A DNA stretch of 7,843 bases from Sporichthyaceae bacterium (GCA_013698395.1 JACCUZ010000092.1:1-7843), one strand, 5' to 3'; numbered from the stretch's first letter, positions 1-7,449 are shown. Translations and numbers: made by a program. Notes: generated by a model not told the origin, from the letters alone.

Positions 1-25
1 ACGTTGGCGGCAGGGCAACAGGGCG

Positions 26-490
26 TCAGCCGCGGGCCAGCCAGGGCGTGGGCCCCGCCTCGCCGGGGATCGGTCCGAACGTCAGCGCACCCGTGACCTT
101 GATCTTGTTGGTGAGCCGGGACAGGCAGGTCCGGGGAACGTAGAACCGCCAGAAATCGCCCGTCGCGTTGTAGCCCAGCTTGTAGTCGCCGCACGCCACC
201 GAGTTCGTGCCCCGGCTCAGACCCTTGATCCACTGTCCGCCGGGGTAGCATCCACCGGTCGCCTCGTAGGTGACCCCGTCCCTGCCCCGCAGCTTGGCCG
301 ACACGTATCGGATGTCGCACTTCCCGCCCGGGCCGTAGATCTTGACGACTACCGCACCGGAACCGTTCTTGACGTACATCTTCGCGATGTCGCCAGAACC
401 GGCCACCGACGTGGATTCCGCATTGGCCGGACCGGTCAGCCCCAGCACCAGGGCCGCGACGGCCACCAGCACAGCAAAGGTCCTTCTCAT
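26..490 (-). CDS. Small secreted four-cysteine protein, function unknown
   Basis: A 154-residue protein that I cannot assign to a named family. Residues 1-24 form a clear Sec signal peptide: MRR, then a hydrophobic core AVLVAVAALVLGLTG, then an ANA cleavage site after residue 24. The mature part of about 130 residues has four cysteines (58, 81, 100, 122), which would fit two disulfides outside the cell. It is rich in Gly, Tyr and beta-prone segments, has no transmembrane helix after the signal, and ends close to the motif PGEAGPTPWLARG. I see no catalytic motif. The ATG at 490 is supported by GGAGGG 7 nt upstream. The gene is divergent from the exported beta-propeller gene and shares its 141-bp upstream region, so the two may be co-regulated, though this is inference only. 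The gene call is firm; the role is unknown. Confidence 0.85.
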   Translation of the reverse strand: MRRTFAVLVAVAALVLGLTGPANAESTSVAGSGDIAKMYVKNGSGAVVVKIYGPGGKCDIRYVSAKLRGRDGVTYEATGGCYPGGQWIKGLSRGTNSVACGDYKLGYNATGDFWRFYVPRTCLSRLTNKIKVTGALTFGPIPGEAGPTPWLARG

Positions 491-497
491 TCCTGCT

Positions 498-503
498 CCC
501 TCC
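498..503 (-). promoter_or_regulatory. Ribosome binding site of the small secreted protein gene
   Basis: GGAGGG on the minus strand sits 7 nt before the ATG at 490. This is near-ideal spacing and fixes that start codon. Confidence 0.75.
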
Positions 504-523
504 GGATGTTCTTGGTCCCGCGC

Positions 524-529
524 AGTATC
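524..529 (-). promoter_or_regulatory. Possible -10 element for the small secreted protein gene
   Basis: GATACT on the minus strand resembles a sigma-70-type -10 element (4 of 6 matches to TATAAT). It would give a leader of roughly 25 to 30 nt including the GGAGGG site. The hexamer at the usual -35 distance (GGCGAA, 547-552) is poor. This is a weak prediction. Confidence 0.22.
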
Positions 530-538
530 GCCTGATCG

Positions 539-554
539 CCGGCGGTTTCGCCGG
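539..554. other. Perfect inverted repeat in the divergent intergenic region
   Basis: CCGGCG, a GTTT loop, then CGCCGG: 6-bp arms separated by 4 bp, roughly midway between the starts of the two divergent genes (490 and 632). It could be an operator for a dimeric regulator or a short hairpin in a transcript. It has no T-tract, so it does not look like a terminator. In DNA of this GC content a 6-bp-arm repeat can arise by chance. Apart from this and the ribosome sites, I see no strong promoter in 491-631. TTGACC at 557-562 looks like a plus-strand -35 element but has no fitting -10. Confidence 0.35.
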
Positions 555-621
555 GATTGACCGGAACAGCGCGGTGCAACCGCCGGGGGCCGGGGTGCGT
601 CTCACTGCCAGCCGAACCGCT

Positions 622-627
622 GGAGGT
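622..627 (+). promoter_or_regulatory. Ribosome binding site that decides the beta-propeller gene start
   Basis: GGAGGT lies 4 nt before the ATG at 632. It selects this start over the in-frame TTG at 557, which would place 25 non-signal-like residues ahead of an obvious export signal. Confidence 0.75.
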
Positions 628-631
628 CACC

Positions 632-2614
632 ATGAACCGCCGTTCCACATTGGTCGCCGGGACACTGGGTGCCGCGGTCCTCGGGCTGGGTGCCGCGCAG
701 CTGCTGCCTGGCGCAGCCCCGACGGCACGCGCCGATGGCCTGGTGGGTTACGACAGCTGTGATGAGCTGCTCGAGCACTACCGGGCCGAGCTGCGTGCCG
801 GGGTGTCCGCCTTCGGCTACGGCATGGGCGGGGGCGACATCGCCATCGCCGACTCGACCGGGGCACCCTCGGCCAGCGGTGCCGGCCGAGCGTCCGACGA
901 GGCCGACGCAGTCGGCCCCGGCACCACCGGCACCAACCTTCAGGAACAGGACGTCGACGAGCCCGACCTCGCCAAGCTGCGGGACGGCAGGCTCGTCGTG
1001 CTCACCGGCAGCCGCCTGCGCATCCTGTCCGCGCAGGCGCAGCCGCAGCTGCTTGGATCGCTGCGGATCGGGGACGAGGGGTCCTACGGCGGCGAGCTGC
1101 TGCTGGTCGGTGATCGGGCGCTGGTCGTCCAGCCTGGCTATCGCGAGCTCCCGTTGCCACAGGGCGCGCCGGAGGTCGACGGTGCCCGCTCGATGGCATA
1201 CCTGCCAGGGACCCCGACCGCCTCCGTGTCGCTGGTCGACGTCTCGACCGACCAGCCGAGGCTGCTGGAGACCTCGACCTACGACGCGCAGTACGTCAGT
1301 GCCCGGCTGGTGGACGAGACGGTGCGGCTGGTGACCACGACCCGGCCGCAGCCGGTGGTTGCCTACCCGACCGAGCCGGGCGCGGCGGCCGAGCAGGAGA
1401 GCCTGGCCGCCAACCAGCTTGCCGCCTCACGCGTGCGCCTCGCCGACGTGCTCCCCCAGGTCGATCGCCGCGACGCGCATGGGACGCTGCTGGAGCAGGG
1501 CAACGCGGTCAGCTGTGACCGCACCTACCACGCGCGCCAGCCGCGGGGGGCGAGCACGCTGCTCGTCACCACCTTGCACCCGGCGGACGGGCTGGCAGCC
1601 ACCGACCGGACCGCCGTGACCACCGACGGGGACCTGGTCTACGCCTCGGCGGACCGGTTGTACGTCGCCACCAGCCGGTGGGGCACGGTCGGGCCGGTTC
1701 CCCTGTCGGACGGCGTAGGGCGGAGCGGTGCCGAGGGCGCGCCGGACGAGGTGACGACCGAGCTGCACGCGTTCGACACGACGTCGGCGACGTCCACGCG
1801 GTACGTCGGGAGCGGCTCCGTGCCCGGGTACGTCCTGGGGCGCTGGGCCTTGTCCCGTCACGATGACGCGCTCCGTGTCGCCACCACCCGGCAGCCGCCG
1901 TGGAACGGCGACCAGGCGGGCGAGACGTCGTCGATGGTCGTCAAGCTCGTCGAGCGCGACGGCCGGCTGGTCGAGACCGGTCGGGTGGAGGGGCTCGGGA
2001 AGACCGAGCAGATCCGCGCGGTGCGGTACTTCGGGAACGTCGCGGCGGTCGTCACGTTCCGCCAGACCGACCCGCTCTACCTGCTGGACCTCTCCGGTGA
2101 CCCGCGGGTCCTGGGCGAGCTGAAGGTGCCCGGGTTCTCGACCTACCTGCACCCGCTGGGGGACGGGCTGCTGCTCGGGCTGGGCCAGGACGCCGACGCG
2201 CAGGGCATGGTCACCGGCATGCAGGTCTCGGTGTTCGACATCGGTGACCTGTCGAGGCCGACGCTGGTCGACCGGCTCCGGTTGGGCTCCGGCTGGTCGC
2301 CCGCGCTGGACGACTCGCGGGCGTTCAGCTATGACCCCGACCGCCGGAGCGCCGCGTTCCCGTTCGTGGGCTACGACCCCTCCGGCGTCAAGGGCGAGCA
2401 GGTCGGCGCGGTGCGCGTGGCGGTCGGTGCGGACGGGACCCTCGCGCACGCCGGACAGCTGGAGCTGTCACCCGGCTCGTGGGCGTCCCGCGTACTCCTC
2501 GACGACGAGTACCTGTTCGCCATCAGCGAGGGCGGCGTAGTGGCTGCCGACGCGGACACGATGACCCGCACGGGGTCGGTCGCGTTCGAGGATGCTCCGA
2601 CCATCGTCGAGTGA
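632..2614 (+). CDS. Exported beta-propeller domain protein (Beta_propel family type)
   Basis: A 660-residue protein that appears to belong to the family of secreted proteins with a C-terminal beta-propeller (Pfam Beta_propel, PF09826, by remembered motifs). The N-terminus MNRRSTLVAG, a hydrophobic stretch to about residue 24 and ARA at 32-34 form an export signal. The twin arginines suggest Tat, but the residue before RR is Asn, so Sec is also possible. Family-like motifs are TNLQEQDVDEPDLAK (101-115), followed by a blade strand LVVLTGSRLRILSA. Further on are GLGKTEQIRAVRYFGN (454-469), VVTFRQTDPLYLLDLS (473-488) and ELKVPGFSTYLHPLGDGLL (496-514). A run of regular strand repeats fits a propeller. 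There are two cysteines (43, 295), no membrane anchor beyond the signal, no lipobox and no recognisable catalytic site. The role is probably extracytoplasmic binding or scaffolding, but this is not established for the family. It converges on hyuB with only 4 bp between stop codons. Confidence 0.88.
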   Translation: MNRRSTLVAGTLGAAVLGLGAAQLLPGAAPTARADGLVGYDSCDELLEHYRAELRAGVSAFGYGMGGGDIAIADSTGAPSASGAGRASDEADAVGPGTTGTNLQEQDVDEPDLAKLRDGRLVVLTGSRLRILSAQAQPQLLGSLRIGDEGSYGGELLLVGDRALVVQPGYRELPLPQGAPEVDGARSMAYLPGTPTASVSLVDVSTDQPRLLETSTYDAQYVSARLVDETVRLVTTTRPQPVVAYPTEPGAAAEQESLAANQLAASRVRLADVLPQVDRRDAHGTLLEQGNAVSCDRTYHARQPRGASTLLVTTLHPADGLAATDRTAVTTDGDLVYASADRLYVATSRWGTVGPVPLSDGVGRSGAEGAPDEVTTELHAFDTTSATSTRYVGSGSVPGYVLGRWALSRHDDALRVATTRQPPWNGDQAGETSSMVVKLVERDGRLVETGRVEGLGKTEQIRAVRYFGNVAAVVTFRQTDPLYLLDLSGDPRVLGELKVPGFSTYLHPLGDGLLLGLGQDADAQGMVTGMQVSVFDIGDLSRPTLVDRLRLGSGWSPALDDSRAFSYDPDRRSAAFPFVGYDPSGVKGEQVGAVRVAVGADGTLAHAGQLELSPGSWASRVLLDDEYLFAISEGGVVAADADTMTRTGSVAFEDAPTIVE

Positions 2615-2618
2615 GGTG

Positions 2619-4466
2619 TCAGAGCCGGTCGACGGCCGCGAACGGGGCGCCGTCGGCCAGGCGGGCGTAGCCGGGGCCACGATCGAAGAACGGCTCCTCG
2701 CCGGTGCGCCGGGACCGCAGCTCCGCGCGCAGCGACGACGACGCGGCAGCGTCGGCCACGACCTCGATGCCGTCATGCGCCATGACCACGCCGTAGTCCT
2801 CCCGGGCGGCATCGACGCTGACCTTCCCCCACCGCACGTCACGGACCACGTCCTGGACCGGACGCTCGAGCGGGTCGCCCCAGCCACCGCCGCCCGTCGT
2901 GCGGATGCGGATCAGCGCGCCCGCAGGCACCGGCTCGGCGTCGGCGAGAGCGTCCACCTCACGCTCCGCCGGTCCGCCCGGGTCCACCGCCACCTGGAAC
3001 GGCGAGCCGGCCTTGCCCCCCGTCACTCCCCAGCAGGCCAGGATCGAGCGGTCGGCAATGGACATGAAGTGCGCGTCCCGCAGCATCCGGATGTGCTTCT
3101 CGTAGCCCAGTCCGCCGCGGAACCGCCCCGCACCTCCGGAGTCGACTGCGAGCCCCAGCCGTTCGACGAGGAACGGGAAACGTGACTCGGTGAACTCCGT
3201 CGGCAGGTTCCGCGAGTCGGGCACGACGTGGATGGCATCTTCGCCGTCGGCGTAGTAGCGCCCGCCCGAGCCACCGCCGAGCACCTCCCGCATGAGATAG
3301 GGCTCGCCGTCCCGGTCCAGCCCGTAGACACCGGTGTAACGGATCGTCTCCTGGTCGGCCGGCATCCGCCCGTCCACGGCCTTGGCTATGACGCCGCTCA
3401 GCACGCCGAGCAGGCGCAGGATGACGAAGGTGCGCGCGTTCGTGGGCGCGGGGAACACCGGCGTGAGCAGCGTCCCTGGCGGCGGGAAGCGCATCTCGAT
3501 CAGCGACACGACGCCTTCGTTGACGTCGAGCTCGGCCATCCGCTCTGGGGTGTCGGCGAGGTTGCGCAGGATCGGCGCCAGCCACTTCTTGAGAAAGTTG
3601 CCCTCGGCGTAGTCGCCGCAGTGGTTGATCGGTCCCTTCGCCTGCGGTGAGGTGCCGGTGAAGTCGAGCACCAGCGGCGCCTCGCGCGTCGAGTCCATCG
3701 TCAACGTGATGCGCTGAGTGTGCAACCGCGGCTCGTCGACGCCGTCGTGCTCGGCGTAGTCCTCCCAGACGTAGGTCCCGTCGGGGATCTTCGAGAGGAT
3801 CTCGCGACGATAGGTGTCGGTGGTCTTGTCGATGATCGCGTCGAAGCAGGCCTCGACCGTCGACCGGCCGTAGCGTTCGAAGAGCTCGGTCAGCCGGCGC
3901 GAGCCCATCAGGCAGGCCGCGCACTCGGCGTCGAGGTCGGCGGCCAGCGAGTCGGGCATCCGCGAGTTCCGCGTCATGATCCGCAGCGCGGCCTCGTTGC
4001 GCGTCCCCTGGTCCCACAGCTTGATGGGCGGCACCATCAGGCCCTCCTGGAACACCGAGGTCGCGGTGGAGGGCATCGACCCCGGCACCGCTCCCCCGAT
4101 GTCGTCGTGGTGGCCGAACGCCTGGACGAATGCGACTACCTCGTGGTTGTCGAACACCGGCACGGTGACGCAGAGGTCGGGCAGATGACCGATGCCGCCC
4201 TCGGAGAGGTAGACGTCGTTGTGGAAGTACACGTCACCTGGCCGCATGGTGTCGAGCGGGAAGTCCCGGGCCACCGGGTGCACGAGCGCGGAGTAGGAGC
4301 GCCCGGTCAGCTTGCGCAGCCTGCGGTCGTGGATGCCGGCGCGGAAGTCATGGGCGTCGCGGATCATCGGCGAGCGCGCGGTCCGCCCGATCGCGGTCTC
4401 GACCTCCATCTCGATCGCCGCGAGCGAGCCCTCGACGATCTCGAGCAGCACCGGGTCGACGCTCAC
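2619..4466 (-). CDS. hyuB: Hydantoinase B/oxoprolinase family subunit
   Basis: A 615-residue large subunit of the HyuA/HyuB ATP-dependent amidohydrolase group (N-methylhydantoinase, 5-oxoprolinase, caprolactamase and related carboxylases). HyuA activates the substrate with ATP, and HyuB is thought to complete ring opening. Visible family features are SPMIRDAHDF (32-41), GHLPDL (93-98), the histidine/aspartate cluster FGHHDDIGG (117-125) followed by PGS, EGLMVPPIKL (141-150), and DFTGTSPQAKGPIN (268-281). Near the C-terminus are GGGGWGDPLERP (525-536) and FDRGPGYARLADG (594-606). The length is normal. The GTG start at 4466 overlaps the hyuA stop by 4 bp (GTGA) and has GGGAGGG 6 nt upstream. 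An in-frame extension to 4754 is only hyuA sequence read out of frame. Segment 42-92 departs from the usual family wording: FHNDVYLSEGG replaces the common NDPYLGGTH-type motif, suggesting a subclade. The family is secure; the substrate is unknown. Confidence 0.93.
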   Translation of the reverse strand: MSVDPVLLEIVEGSLAAIEMEVETAIGRTARSPMIRDAHDFRAGIHDRRLRKLTGRSYSALVHPVARDFPLDTMRPGDVYFHNDVYLSEGGIGHLPDLCVTVPVFDNHEVVAFVQAFGHHDDIGGAVPGSMPSTATSVFQEGLMVPPIKLWDQGTRNEAALRIMTRNSRMPDSLAADLDAECAACLMGSRRLTELFERYGRSTVEACFDAIIDKTTDTYRREILSKIPDGTYVWEDYAEHDGVDEPRLHTQRITLTMDSTREAPLVLDFTGTSPQAKGPINHCGDYAEGNFLKKWLAPILRNLADTPERMAELDVNEGVVSLIEMRFPPPGTLLTPVFPAPTNARTFVILRLLGVLSGVIAKAVDGRMPADQETIRYTGVYGLDRDGEPYLMREVLGGGSGGRYYADGEDAIHVVPDSRNLPTEFTESRFPFLVERLGLAVDSGGAGRFRGGLGYEKHIRMLRDAHFMSIADRSILACWGVTGGKAGSPFQVAVDPGGPAEREVDALADAEPVPAGALIRIRTTGGGGWGDPLERPVQDVVRDVRWGKVSVDAAREDYGVVMAHDGIEVVADAAASSSLRAELRSRRTGEEPFFDRGPGYARLADGAPFAAVDRL

Positions 4467-6526
4467 CGGCGGCCCTCCCGCCGCACGACGAGGTTCCCGA
4501 AGCGGTCCACGGCTGCGCCGAACCCGGGGTGCACCGGGACCGTCGCCCCGAACTCCTCGACGACCGCGGGTCCGCTCACCACGTCGCCGGGCGCCAGGTC
4601 GGGGCGCCAGAAGACCGGGGAGTCCAGCCAGTCGTCGAAGAACACCGGCCGCGAGCCGATCTGCGCCCGGTCCACACCCCCGACACGCCGGTCGATCTCC
4701 CGCGCCGGGGGGCGCTCGATCGGTCCCACGCCGGACACCCGAAGGTTGACCCACTCCACCGGTTGGCGCGGGTCGTTCCGGAACGCGTAGCCGTAGAGCT
4801 GCTCATGGGCGTCGTGGAACGCACTCGCCACCGTCTCGGTAAACGCCTCGTCCACGTCGAGGTCGGGGGCGGGCACCCTCACCTCGAACGCCTGGCCGGC
4901 GTACCGCAGGTCGGCCGTGCGCAGGTACCGGTGGCGCGCGCGGTCGAACCCCTCGCGGTCCAGGCTCGTCGCCGCCTGTTCCTCCAGCTCGCGGTAGTGG
5001 GACGCCAGCAGGGTGGGGTCAAGGTCGGTGTGCCTGCTGACGGCGGTGCGCACGTAGTCGTTGCGCACATCCACGGTCAGCAGGCCGTACGCCGACACGT
5101 TGCCGGGATCGCGTGGCACCAGCACGACGGGCACGCCGAGCACGTCCATCAACCGGCACAGCAGCAGCGAGCCCGAACCCCCGAAGGTCACCATGGTGAA
5201 GTCCCGGACGTCCAGCCCGCGCTTGACGGTCACCTGGCGCAGCGCGTTCGCCTGGTTCCACGCCGAGATCTCGAGGATGCCGGTCGCGCACGACTCCGTC
5301 GTCAGCCGGAGCCGGTCGGCGAGCTCGGCGAGCCCTTTGCGAGCGACTTCGACGTCGAGCGGGATCTCGCCACCGAGCAGGTGCGCAGGGATGCGGCCGA
5401 GGGCGACATGGGCGTCGGTCACGGTCGGCTCGCTGCCTCCACGGCCGTAGCAGAGCGGGCCTGGGTCGGCGCCGGCCGAGCGGGGCCCGACCTTGAGCGA
5501 GCCCTCCGGGGACACCCAGGCGACCGAGCCGCCGCCAGCGCCGACGGTGACGACGTCGATCATCGGGATCTTGCTGGGAAACCGACCGATCGTTCCCTCG
5601 GTGGTCAGCGTCGGCTCGCCGCCGATCACGACCGACACGTCGGTCGAGGTGCCGCCACCGTCGCAGGTCAGCACCCGGTCGAACCCGGCGTCGCTGGCCA
5701 CGAGAGCCGCCCCGAGGGCCCCGGCCGCGGGCCCGGACAGCACGGTGGTGATGGGCTGGTGGACCACCTCGTCGGCTGAGAGGACGCCGCCGTTGGACTT
5801 CATGACGTACCACGGGACGCCCGGCGCAACCTCCCGCAGCCGCGTCGTGATGCCCGCCACGTAGGCGGCCATCCGCGGCTTGACGGCCGCGTCGACCAGG
5901 GTCGTCACCGCCCGCTCGTACTCGCGGTACTCGCGCAGCACGTCGCTGGACAGCGACACCACGGCGGCAGGGTGCTCACGTCGCAGCACCTCGCGCATGC
6001 GGTGCTCGTGCTCGGGGTTGGCGTAGGAGTGCAGGAAGCAGACACCCAGGGTGTCGATGCCGTTGTCCCGGAACCACCGAGCGGCCGCCACGGCCTGCGT
6101 CTCGTCGAAGGGCCGCACCTGCTCCCCGCGAAAGTCGAGCCTTCCACCGATGGTGCGCACCCGGTCGACCGGGACGATGCGCGGCGGCTTGACCCAGAAG
6201 TAGGAGTTGCCGTAGCCGTCCGGCACGCTCTGCCGGGCGATCTCCAGCAGGAACTCGTAGCCCTCCGTGGTGATCAGGCCGAGGTCGCCGACCTTCCCCT
6301 CGAGCAGCTGGTTGGTCGCGACGGTCGTTCCGTGGCTGACCGACTCGACGTCTGCACCCGTCGCGCCGAGTGCCTGCAACGCCTTGTGCACGCCGGCCAT
6401 GAACCCCTTCGCCGGGTCGGCCGGCGTGGACGGGGTCTTGGTCGTCAGGACCCGCCCGGTGTCGGCGTCGAGGGCGACGACGTCGGTGAACGTCCCACCC
6501 GTGTCGATGCCGATCCGCAGCCGCAT
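4463..6526 (-). CDS. hyuA: Hydantoinase A/oxoprolinase family ATP-binding subunit
   Basis: A 687-residue protein of typical HyuA length, cytosolic, with no signal peptide. The N-terminal hydantoinase A domain starts with the phosphate-binding motif GIDTGGTFTDVV (6-17), followed by SHGTTVATN (64-72). The actin/ASKHA-type ATPase core shows SNGG (244-247), LSGPAAGALGAA (263-274), CDGGGTSTDVS (288-298), VGAGGGSVAW (328-337) and GPRSAGADPGP (347-357), then CYGRGG and PTVTDA. FGGSGSLLLCRL (448-459) and PGNVSAYGLL (474-483) follow. The C-terminal part runs from RYAGQAFEV to EEFGATVPVHPGF. By family knowledge it couples ATP hydrolysis to activation of a cyclic amide, or of a ketone in the carboxylase members. 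The ATG at 6526 overlaps the nitrilase stop by 1 bp (TGATG) and has no strong Shine-Dalgarno sequence, which suggests re-initiation after the nitrilase. The motif FGGSGSLLLC differs from the commoner FGGAGPLHA. The reading frame is open upstream to 7039 but lacks family sequence there. Confidence 0.94.
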   Translation of the reverse strand: MRLRIGIDTGGTFTDVVALDADTGRVLTTKTPSTPADPAKGFMAGVHKALQALGATGADVESVSHGTTVATNQLLEGKVGDLGLITTEGYEFLLEIARQSVPDGYGNSYFWVKPPRIVPVDRVRTIGGRLDFRGEQVRPFDETQAVAAARWFRDNGIDTLGVCFLHSYANPEHEHRMREVLRREHPAAVVSLSSDVLREYREYERAVTTLVDAAVKPRMAAYVAGITTRLREVAPGVPWYVMKSNGGVLSADEVVHQPITTVLSGPAAGALGAALVASDAGFDRVLTCDGGGTSTDVSVVIGGEPTLTTEGTIGRFPSKIPMIDVVTVGAGGGSVAWVSPEGSLKVGPRSAGADPGPLCYGRGGSEPTVTDAHVALGRIPAHLLGGEIPLDVEVARKGLAELADRLRLTTESCATGILEISAWNQANALRQVTVKRGLDVRDFTMVTFGGSGSLLLCRLMDVLGVPVVLVPRDPGNVSAYGLLTVDVRNDYVRTAVSRHTDLDPTLLASHYRELEEQAATSLDREGFDRARHRYLRTADLRYAGQAFEVRVPAPDLDVDEAFTETVASAFHDAHEQLYGYAFRNDPRQPVEWVNLRVSGVGPIERPPAREIDRRVGGVDRAQIGSRPVFFDDWLDSPVFWRPDLAPGDVVSGPAVVEEFGATVPVHPGFGAAVDRFGNLVVRREGRR
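4473..4479 (-). promoter_or_regulatory. Ribosome binding site inside hyuA for hyuB
   Basis: GGGAGGG on the minus strand lies 6 nt before the GTG start of hyuB, within the last codons of hyuA. It supports the GTG start. Together with the GTGA overlap it implies that hyuB is translated both through its own site and through coupling. Confidence 0.75.
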
Positions 6527-7449
6527 CAGTTCATGACTTCGCCGTGCGGGGCGGCGTGCGGGAACGACGTGGCGGCCGGACGCGCCAGGTCCTCGGCGTA
6601 GCGGGTGATGACGGCGAGGTTGCGATCGGCGAGGTGGTCGAAGACCTGGGGAACGCTCGAGCCGGGGGTCAAGGACGCCATGGCGGTCGCCGGGTCGAGC
6701 CGGGCCGAGACCCAGCACTCGTGGCTGGCGGCGCGGGCCACGACCTCGGCCACCGGAGTGACCACCATCGAGTTGCCGAAGTACAGGACCCCGCCCGGGT
6801 CGACACCGGTGGCGTTGGCGCCCACGACGTACACGTGGTTGTCGTAGGCCCGTGCCCGGTTGGTGAGCTCCCAGATGTCGGCTGAGCGCAGCAACGCCGA
6901 CGGGCGCACGATCACCTCGGCCCCGCGTACCGCGGTGATGCGAGACAGCTCGGGATAGTCGCCGTCGAAGCAGATGATCTGGCCGATCCGCCCCAGGTCG
7001 GTCTCCACCACGCTGACCTCGTCGCCGGGGGTCACCCACCCGCCGCGCGATCGCATCTCCGTGCAGAAGGGGTGCGTCTTGCGGTAGACCCCCGCCACCT
7101 CGCCGCCCCGGTCGAGCAGCACCGAGGCGTTGTGCACAACGCCTCGCTCGGTGCCGCGCTCATAGGTCCCGACCACGACGTGCACCCCGAGTCGGCGCGC
7201 GGTCTCCTGCACCGGCTCGACGACCGGGCCGGGCACCTCGGAGACGAGGTCCCACAGCTCCTCCGGACCGGTGCCCGGGGTGAAGCCGGTCGTCACCGAC
7301 TCCGGGAGCACGACGAGCTCCGCACCGGTGGCCTCGACGCAGCGGGTCACCCAGTCGGCGGCCTTGGTCAGGTTTCCCTTCACCGACTCGGTGGTGAGCG
7401 GCCCGGGGACCGGCGCGATCTGCACGGCAGCAACGGTGAATGCCTTCAT
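6526..7449 (-). CDS. Nitrilase-superfamily carbon-nitrogen hydrolase (amidase-like)
   Basis: A 307-residue cytosolic enzyme with the full Glu-Lys-Cys triad of the superfamily. Glu50 is in ELVVLPES, Lys124 in YRKTHPF and Cys160 in GQIICFDGDYPE. A second conserved glutamate, Glu131, follows the lysine loop. The family hydrolyses non-peptide C-N bonds of amides, carbamoyl compounds or nitriles through a cysteine thioester. The cysteine loop ICFDGDYPE and the stretch GAEVIVRPS resemble aliphatic amidase/formamidase wording more than beta-ureidopropionase or D-carbamoylase, yet the protein is shorter than the roughly 340 residues of aliphatic amidases. It is the first gene of the operon, and its stop overlaps the hyuA ATG (TGATG). 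It may hydrolyse the linear product of the HyuAB reaction, or prepare its substrate. The start at 7449 matches the family N-terminus (KAFTVAAVQIAPV). The open frame upstream to 7815 overlaps the HNH gene and is not coding. The family is secure; the substrate is unknown. Confidence 0.92.
   Translation of the reverse strand: MKAFTVAAVQIAPVPGPLTTESVKGNLTKAADWVTRCVEATGAELVVLPESVTTGFTPGTGPEELWDLVSEVPGPVVEPVQETARRLGVHVVVGTYERGTERGVVHNASVLLDRGGEVAGVYRKTHPFCTEMRSRGGWVTPGDEVSVVETDLGRIGQIICFDGDYPELSRITAVRGAEVIVRPSALLRSADIWELTNRARAYDNHVYVVGANATGVDPGGVLYFGNSMVVTPVAEVVARAASHECWVSARLDPATAMASLTPGSSVPQVFDHLADRNLAVITRYAEDLARPAATSFPHAAPHGEVMN

Noticed and set aside
1..25. Possible terminator after the small secreted protein gene
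   Set aside because: Only 25 bases are visible, with no hairpin or T-tract.
557..585. TTGACC (557-562) as a -35 element, or GGAAC (563-567) as an extracytoplasmic sigma factor site
   Set aside because: At 15 to 19 bp downstream there is only GC-rich sequence with no -10 match. The nearest CGTC (598-601) is about 30 bp away, too far for such a promoter.
557..631. TTG start at 557 for the beta-propeller gene
   Set aside because: It would add 25 residues ahead of a clear export signal. GGAGGT directly before ATG 632 gives a better start.
1427..2449. 340-codon open frame on the minus strand opposite the beta-propeller gene
   Set aside because: Arg/His/Pro/Val-rich translation with no domain or signal. 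It mirrors the codon bias of the true gene on the other strand, as is common in high-GC DNA.
3720..5779. Long plus-strand open frames of 356 and 416 codons opposite hyuB and hyuA (3720-4790 and 4529-5779)
   Set aside because: They lie antisense to strongly conserved hyuA/hyuB coding sequence, have low-complexity Arg/His/Val composition, and have no ribosome site or family motif.
2619..6526. Acetone or acetophenone carboxylase instead of hydantoinase
   Set aside because: Acetone carboxylase needs a small gamma subunit, which is absent next to these genes. The possibility of a carboxylase is not excluded but is not favoured.
6527..7039. Extension of hyuA upstream of 6526
   Set aside because: The extra residues are the nitrilase coding region read in the wrong frame. 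The conserved HyuA N-terminus (RIGIDTGGTFTD) starts at the ATG at 6526.
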